Shown piece after piece: positions 57,098 to 64,000 of a stretch of DNA of 64,000 nucleotides. The stretch is from Lineus longissimus (lineage: Eukaryota > Nemertea > Pilidiophora > Heteronemertea > Lineidae). The position numbers and the translations under genes are program-made. The stretch is taken from NCBI RefSeq assembly GCF_910592395.1, contig NC_088326.1:8995001-9059000 (forward strand). The letters run 5' to 3'. Each line of letters starts with the position of its first letter. Position 1 is the first letter of the stretch. The notes beneath the pieces are model-generated. The model was not told where the DNA came from. It was given only the letters and a program-made list of their open reading frames with translations, and searched no databases.

Positions 57098-59647
57098 GAC
57101 TGCTACACCTGTTAATAACTGCTGTCCAGTGACTGACTTAAGATTGCACGTCTTGCACATGGCCGGCGTTTAGGCCTTATGGGTGAAACTTTTATTTAGT
57201 ATGATTGATTATGGTTATGAAATTCCGTGGTGTTTGATTTAAATTTCAATACATCCCAGACTAGTCATATCCAGACAAAGTCACAACCAGAAGTCTGGGA
57301 TATTATAACTAAAAGACTTGTAAATTCAACGTTTACTAGCATGAACACATGACACCCTTCCAGGTTGAATGTAATGGACAATTGATTTCGTCTCATCCCA
57401 GTCTTCTGGTTGTGACTTGGTCCTCAAAAGATTGACTTTGTAGTTTATGGAAATAATCATTAACCGCCACGGAAGCTCTGTTCTGACATCGTGTTCTTTT
57501 AATGTCCGAACGATATCATTCTGGCATCATCGGATTATCCCCGAGTCGTTCAGATCGGAGAACCTGTAGTGTAGAGGGCGTGCGTGACGTGAAGCTCCTT
57601 CCACACATGCCATGACTCAGTTGATGGTGTTTGTATCCAGAGGACAGCACGCGTGTCGTGAAGTAAAGCTTTTCTTGCTAAATCAAATACTGGGTATTTG
57701 GAACGATAGGAAATACTGCCGGGTGGTAAAGGTTCGTTTCCAAATGCCACTGCCCTTTTTGTCTGCAGTGCATAAAATACTGGGCCGATTTCTTCAAAGT
57801 TTGGTTTTTCTTCAATCTAATTCTGGGACCCAACACAATATCCAGGTTAGAGACTTTAAAAAGAAGTCAACGTAGAACGGTGGCTGGGAAAGGACATCGA
57901 ACTTTTTTTTCTGGCGGGACGACTTATTAAGTCGGGAGGACGACTTGCAAAAACAAAAAACGAAAAAAAATTTTTTTTTAGAGAAAATGTTTTTTCTTGC
58001 ATTTTGCCGTCTTTTTTTATTATCTCGGGGGGACGACTTAGTAAGTCGTGGGGGGGACCACTTACGGAAACGAGTCTGGGCTTATTTTACTTGCATGATG
58101 CGATTGTCCGCACTGATCATACTCCGGTATGCCGCCCGCACACTGAGATATTCGTTTGAAGTGAAAGCACCTCAGCTTGTTGCAGCTAGCCTCTCAGGTT
58201 CATCCTGAAATACAATCTTTGATTCTCCCCGGAATCGAACTGTGTAAGCCAACAGTGTTAACCACCAGCGGCAGTATTTATCTTGCTATACCTGGAGAGC
58301 AGGGGTTTATATCAGTTTTGCTGGAGGTCCATGGCAGGGGTGTTTGCAGGGGTACAGGGCAGGGGTGTTTGCAGGGATATAGGGCCATGTCAAGTGTTTA
58401 TGACCGTTTGACTTTTTGTTTGACCTTGTCCCTGACATTCTGAGGATGCACGCTGCAGACGAAAGGGAAAAAACGTTCATCATTGTGCTGTGGGGCTTTA
58501 TATTAGGCTATAAGTTGGTATAGCAGGCCTATTTGCAATCACAAGCAGGGCGCCGGGCCGACATAGCTACGGACTAGCAGATCCATGCCCGTGGTAGTCT
58601 GGCCAGATGAGCCAGGGCCTAGCTAAGCCATGGACTCAGCTCCCAAATCAAGTAGGCCTATACAAAATGCAGGGTAGGTCCCTGTCGTTTCAATTCATAA
58701 ATGAACGTGATCGTGACTGAACTTCCTCATCAACACGGTCACAGACAATACAGAACCCACCTACACTCTTCACTCATGGCATCATGCACTAGTTCTTTTA
58801 TTGCCTCAGTGCAAACAACAGGCATTCTCTCATTCTCTGAAGGTACAGTCCAACAAATCGAAGCATATTTTGGCGTTTTGCAAGACTATTTTTCCAAAAA
58901 CAATGAAGGAAATCAAAATGGAGCTTGACTGAAAATGAGGCTGACCTAATGTGGCACTTTGTTTAGCAATCAATGAAAAACATGCATCAGCCAATCAGCA
59001 TCAATGTCAGAGCAGGGGTGTTTGCAGGGGTTCATGTGCATTTGATCAAAGTCAAAGCAGTGACGTTTGCAGGGGCAGAGTTTATCAAAGTTAGAGCAGG
59101 GGTAATTATATGTAAGCACTCAATGTAATCTATTGATATGTTGAGACATTTAAAACAACCAAGGTACAAGTTCCAATAATTGCTTGTGTACTTATAGTGT
59201 ATTAATATAAAAGTGTCTGATTTTTTTCATCATTGAATCTACCCGTCTAGTGTGAGAAGAGCACAGCCATACATGGGCTTGACCACCAAGGAGGGATTCT
59301 CAATAGGTACACAGTTCATACTTGAAATGAGTATAGCAGATCACACATTTTGTATTGTGTATTTGTAATAGCACTTGGTGAAAAAGAAACCTGCCACTGA
59401 CACTTTTTCAAATAATGGACTATGCCAAGATCACTTTGGGAGGGAGGGAGGTTTCATTGCTATGAAATTGGGATTCTGGCCAAAATATCAAAATGCGCTG
59501 TGATTCGCACACCATTTCTAATGGAGCAAACATCTGAGTCGAGGCTGCAACGAATGCTCCCCCTCATTACTAAGAGGAAGATGCCACCAACAACCTCAAG
59601 TAGCATCTATTTTTATCTGGAGCTGGTCCAACTCGGGTAGATTTGCG

Positions 59648-60277
59648 CGGCATTACAAAAACACGGAATTTCGCGGATTACGGAACCAAACTCGTTTCCA
59701 AAATCCTGGGAGATATTGCACACGGAATCACCGCAGACACACGCGGCAGGGGTATATTCGTTGTCACATGCGAGTGAGAGGCCTCTCCTCCTGATCCTCG
59801 CATCATGAATGCAAATAAATGATAGTACACATGTACAGTGTGTACATCAGGCCTACGGTACGTATAGTGTCAAGTATGTAACTCGCTGTCTACTGTACAG
59901 GTGGTTGTCGCTGCACTACATCATGGGAGCTGTGCAAAGGGACACCCTGTCAATGGTACACAACAACTGAATGAAACTTAAAAACGAAGAGGGAAGGCAC
60001 ATAATAATATGATAAACGCGGGTGTGGAGACCACGAGGAAGGTCGGGGCTGAAAAATGAATGCTGCGCGCCACACTCAAGTCGCATTTCGGTCTCACGGC
60101 ATTTTTGGCGGCTTTTTTGGATATAAAATGAAATGAAATGCGCTAAGTATGAAATTAGAACTACAACGGCTTCCCGTACAGTTCCTTGGCTTCCCATACA
60201 GGCCGTCTGCAGTCTCAGTCCACGATCCGTTCCGTAGTCGGCGGAAATCCGCGGAATTCCGTGTTTTAGTAATGCCG
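59648..60277. mobile_element. 630-bp TIR element with imperfect 9-bp flanking repeats
   Basis: Ends CGGCATTAC.AAAACACGGAATT and the complementary right end; the arms extend about 35 bp. Flanks AGATTTGCG and AGATTCACG (7 of 9 identical) could be an aged 9-bp target duplication, as made by Mutator-like elements. No transposase. Confidence 0.72.
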
Positions 60278-61422
60278 AGATTCACGTGATATTTGGCAAT
60301 AGACATGCAGCTGATAAGGATGCATGTGGCCAAGCAAGATAAATTCTGCCGGTCATACACTGCTGCCACCAGACTATGATGCTCCTGGAAACACAAAAGG
60401 ACATGAAAACTCTTCTCTGGGAAAGGAGGCGAGACAAAATGAGCATTCGATTCTGCATTAGAAAACATCTGCAAAGACGACATTTTCAACTGCTGCGAAG
60501 TTGAACGATTATTGATGATAGGTTATCGCCGTCACTAAACATCCTAAATCTTCTTGTGATTTCTGCTGATAAGTCCGAGGTTTTTGAAGAGGGAGTTGTT
60601 GCTTCAACTGTGTATGTGCGGGGAGGGCTTCTCAAGATGGTCAACAAATGGACAAAAGGTAACTTCAGTCAAAGAATTCATCAGCGAAAGGGTAAATGAA
60701 CGCAAATTTACAATGCTTAACTGTGCGTCCTTTACTTACGAAAGCCCAGGAGGCTACTGAAATTCGAAATCCGAAATTTAAAATCCAATATTAACCACTC
60801 GGAGGAAAGCTTACAAAAAAAGCTAGGTGTTCATTTCATACCAGTGTAGCATATATACATGTATAAATAGCTCAACGTACATGTAGGACTAATGGCATTG
60901 ACTGGTTCCCGTGTACCCTCCAGATCAACGAGGGGCTGTATTGACAATGTTCTATCTAAGTACTGTATTAGCAGTTCTACCATGTCTACACAATACTGCT
61001 CGTTTCAATATGAAATTGACAAGGGGCCGGTAGCTCATCAAATTCAATAATGATACATTTTTTCATACTATTGACACCTAATTCTGAGCAGCAAAAAATC
61101 CCCCTTCTTGATCCATCCTGTAAATACTTCGTGCAGAGTCTCGATCCATTGCCATCCTTTATACTTAAACAATCGATGCAGCATCTCTTTTTACACTTTA
61201 TTGACGCAATATCTTTCATGTTTTCTGACGAAGCAATAATAGCAGGACACCAACTATCAACGGGCGATTCTGCCATCTCGTTTCAACCGGAAAAACGGCA
61301 TACGAAGAGCTACGAATGACGAAATACAGAGTATGTCAATGTATACTATTCAGAAGTATTAAGGTAGCAAGAAGGGGTGGGCGTTTGTGGTTTCTGAGTG
61401 TGAGGGGGTATAGTGGTGTCTG

Positions 61423-61480
61423 TTGACTGTGCTTAAAGAGAGACTAGGCATGATGCCAGTCTCTCTTAAAGCACAGTCAA
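61423..61480. repeat. Perfect hairpin, 58 nt
   Basis: TTGACTGTGCTTAAAGAGAG continues to ACT. After one unpaired A, GGCAT-G-ATGCC closes the loop, and the full complement follows. Outside one mismatch, TGTCT/AGACA extends the stem. No known miRNA seed recognised. Confidence 0.85.
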
Positions 61481-62187
61481 GAGACATGTGGTTTCAGTAT
61501 TAGGTCTTTCATTGTAGAAATGCGAAAATGTAAGCAATTTTGGTTAGGTCCGTCATTTGTTATGACCAAGTAGCTTCTAAAGTGACTCACCCACACACTC
61601 CCTTGATAACAGCGGCCGCCTCAGCGCCACCACGCGGGGCCTAATGGTATTAGGCTAAGTAGCTTCGTGCGATATGCACCATTCTGGGAAAACTCAATGA
61701 GGAAGTATGCTCATTAGCATAATATATTCTTAGCTCCAGCTCGATGTAATCCTGCGCAGTGTTTCTTCGGCCCAGATACATTGTGGTGGAAAACGTCCAG
61801 TACAAAGAACGCCTGGCTTGCGCCAGACTAATAAGTGAAGAAGGTCTGGCTGCGCGAGACTACTGTGATAAAAATGATCATTGCAGAGACTCTGTGTCGT
61901 AGGAATTTACTTTTTACAATTAAAAATGCTCTAAAAAGACGATAAGGAATGATTATTTATTTACATTTCCTGAACTGCATACCTTCTAATTATCACTTTA
62001 CATAAATAGGTCGGCGTTAAGTCGCGTGCTTTTCCTTTCCTCGTGACAATATACAGCAAAATAGTTACAACCCCATAATCGCGCTATAATTCCATAATGA
62101 GATCACGGTGACCCGTGATAAATGTTTCGCCAGCTTCGAAATTTTGCCGCTACGCGGCGCGTTTGGTCCTTGCGTCGAGGATTAAGG

Positions 62188-62353
62188 AATTGAACCCGAG
62201 GCGGAGGACCTTGGTTGAGTTACCAAGACACTCGAGGGTGGAGCTAAAATACAGTCCAAACCCGAGCCGACAGGCGAGGGTTTGGACGAAATTTTAGCTC
62301 CACCCGAGAGTGTCTTGGTAACTCAACCAAGGTCCGAAGCCGAGGGTTCAATT
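62188..62353. mobile_element. Foldback element, 166 bp
   Basis: Arms of about 75 bp, from AATTGAACCCGAGGC to its complement. They contain ACCTTGGTTGAGTTACCAAG and GGGTGGAGCTAAAAT. The loop is near 62265-62275. Confidence 0.9.
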
Positions 62354-63035
62354 TCTATTCTAAAATACCTCAAACTTAAAAAGATAGGCCACGAAATAAC
62401 TTGAATATGTGCAAATTTGGCAAATTCCATCCATCGCCTGCCCGGAGCGCCGGTAGCGCCGTTGTTTACATTATGTTACGGCAGCCCGTATAGGAAGTCC
62501 GGATCGGCTCGCTCAAGTGACGCTAAAATCCGCGCAAATGGGCTATTTGGAGCGTTTTTCTCAGCAAATATGTGTAGTGCTCATTAAAAAACTTAGGGTG
62601 GTTGATGCTTCCTTGGCTGATTTGTGTTTGAAGCAGTGTTTTGAGAGCCTCAAACTTCTGAAGTGAGCTGTGTGCATGGTTCCACATTTTAGTGCATCCC
62701 GAGGGAACTTTGGTAGAGCATCTTGGTTGCGTGTCCAAAACACTCCACTCTCAGAACGAGGCTTATGCATTTTCCATTTAAAAGTTGACTTTACGGTACC
62801 AAGGTATTTTAGAATTGTTTTTCAAAGGTTCTCTGATTGCTTCTGCTGCTAAGTATGAACACCGATTTAGTACGTGTCGTGTGAATGTATTCGCACATAT
62901 GACTTCATGATGACACCACAGGCAATCATACTCAGTCCTTCGTCTTTCGTATTGGTTGCGAAACCTGCCTATCATTGCAAAACGTATTGCCATGACACCA
63001 TCACTTTACCGTCATTCAACTATTTTGTGAAATAG

Positions 63036-63427
63036 TTCAGGATACCGATTGACACAACGTCTATTTGGGGAACTTCCATTTTTGCGGAAAAGCGACACCA
63101 AACGTCTATTTGAGTTATACACAAAAAGCTGAAAACACGACAATATATGTTTATTTGAGATACGAGCGCCACCAAACGTCTATTTGAGTGCATGTCTATT
63201 TGAAAGCGACACCAAACGTCTATTTGAGTTATTAACAAAAAGCTGAAAACCCGACAATAATATATGTTTATTTGAGATACGAGCGCCACCAAACGTCTAT
63301 TTGAGTGTATGTCTATTTGAGATACGACACAATATGTCTATTTCAGGTACGTCTCCGTTAAAACGAGCGCCACCAAACGTCTATTCGAGTCATAACACGA
63401 CATAAAATGTCTATTTGAGACAACCTC
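63036..63427. repeat. Tandem array of CGTCTATTTGAG, with ~118-bp higher-order units
   Basis: CACCAAACGTCTATTTGAG-type words recur about ten times. A longer unit with AAAAAGCTGAAAAC and ACAATATATGTTTATTTGAG is present twice (about 63092-63204 and 63205-63325). Spacers are variable and unlike CRISPR. Confidence 0.85.
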
Positions 63428-63569
63428 TATTTATGCAGAAATAACCGCCCATAACTGTCCTCATAAAAGAAGAGAAATATGTACAAAAATGTTTAAAGTA
63501 AGTTAAAAGGTTTTATTTTGGTATGAAAAATATTGATCGATAGAAAATCTTCACCTTTCTTCTTCTGAC

Positions 63570-64000
63570 ATGTCTGGCTTGGTTCACTGCGTGGTATTAA
63601 TCGTCAGCAAGCCAGAGGACAAGGAGATAGAGCTTCAACACGTCAGCAATGGCTACCCGGGTTGGATCATGAAAGACCCCAAGTCGAAGCAATACAAAGA
63701 GACGGAACAACAGCCTTACTTGAATGCAGCCATTACCTGAGAGTGCGAAGAAGAAACGCTGCCCAGTCGTTATCCCCTTATCGAAGGTTTCTCTGAGGAG
63801 CTACAGAGAATCTTCAAAGGCTACAATATCCTGGCCTATCTGAAGTCCACTACCACTCTGAGGCAGTTACTTGTACATCAGGTCACGGGCCAAGTATATC
63901 ACATTGAGTGTGAGGATGGTCCGGCTTTATAGATCGGGGAAGCGGAAAGATTTCTCAAAGCTTGATTTCTTGAGCATAGACGCCCTAGCCCCACAACATC
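63570..64000 (+). pseudogene. Penelope-like retroelement fragment (RT tail + GIY-YIG nuclease), degraded
   Basis: One frame reads MSGLVHCVVLIVSKPEDKEI, NGYPGWIM, then after an in-frame TGA (63738-63740) continues YPLIEGFSEELQRIFKGYNI, STTTLRQLLVH, VYHIECEDGPAL, a TAG where the family has the YIG tyrosine, then IGEAERFLKA and another TGA. This matches the end of the reverse transcriptase and the start of the GIY-YIG endonuclease of Penelope-like elements, which prime reverse transcription at nicked DNA. Stops make it non-functional. It continues past the window. Confidence 0.8.

Larger units (their letters stand above)
57098..63569. other. 6.5-kb intergenic region
   Basis: Inverted arms CACAACCAGAAGTCTGGGA and complement (57283-57420), GGGACGACTTATTAAGTCG motifs (57915-58050), a tRNA-like relic (about 58200-58265, minus, with GTTCGATTCC), GCAGGGGTGTTTGCAGGG minisatellite-like repeats (58330-58385, with relatives to 59105), and the elements listed separately. 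No gene seen; 60290-61400 and 61500-62180 look featureless. Confidence 0.5.

Noticed and set aside
63036-63427. CRISPR array
   Set aside because: The repeats are 12-19 bp with related, variable spacers in a eukaryotic context; this is a tandem satellite.
63738-63740. In-frame TGA as a selenocysteine codon
   Set aside because: A TAG at the catalytic tyrosine and another TGA follow, so simple decay of a retroelement explains it; no selenocysteine-insertion hairpin was seen.

Overview
This is a window of animal nuclear DNA, most likely from a marine invertebrate. It has spliced genes with GT-AG introns, kilobase-sized introns, vertebrate-like protein families (Tribbles, cytoplasmic poly(A)-binding protein, GT31 glycosyltransferase, Penelope retroelement) and a heavy load of short inverted-repeat elements. 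Nothing here is bacterial: there are no operons, ribosome-binding sites or CRISPR. I cannot name the phylum from sequence alone; a lophotrochozoan or an invertebrate deuterostome both fit.

Layout. 1-740 is a ~130-bp tandem satellite. 2450-18219 (+) is a three-exon Tribbles pseudokinase gene (338 aa), whose introns of 7.9 and 6.9 kb are full of repeats. 18220-28418 is the gap between convergent genes and holds a MITE copy, pogo-like MITEs, foldback elements and a Harbinger transposase scrap. 28419-35757 (-) is a complete nine-exon cytoplasmic poly(A)-binding protein gene (634 aa) with a readable promoter: a TATA box, a pyrimidine-tract start site 29 nt downstream, and an A-rich leader. 36.1-39.1 kb holds a tRNA-derived SINE head and small TIR elements. 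39126-40038 (+) is a GT31 galactosyltransferase-like copy broken by three frameshifts. 40-52 kb is repeat territory, including several TIR elements and a seven-unit array of palindromes whose centres flip orientation (50361-51301). 52126-56931 (+) is a five-exon gene for a 597-aa protein with a PB1/ubiquitin-like N-terminus, a long helical part and a cysteine-rich insert; I do not recognise its family. 57-63.5 kb is again repeats and foldbacks. 63570-64000 (+) is a decayed Penelope-like element fragment (RT tail plus GIY-YIG nuclease) running off the window.

The three intact genes show no shared pathway. Tribbles is a ubiquitin-ligase adaptor that reshapes kinase signalling, PABPC controls mRNA translation and stability, and the PB1-like gene may be a scaffold. 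The most unusual content is mobile DNA: a TIR family with 7-bp target duplications that includes a 34-bp copy made only of its two ends, a PABPC intron that is about 87% transposon, and the flipped palindrome array.
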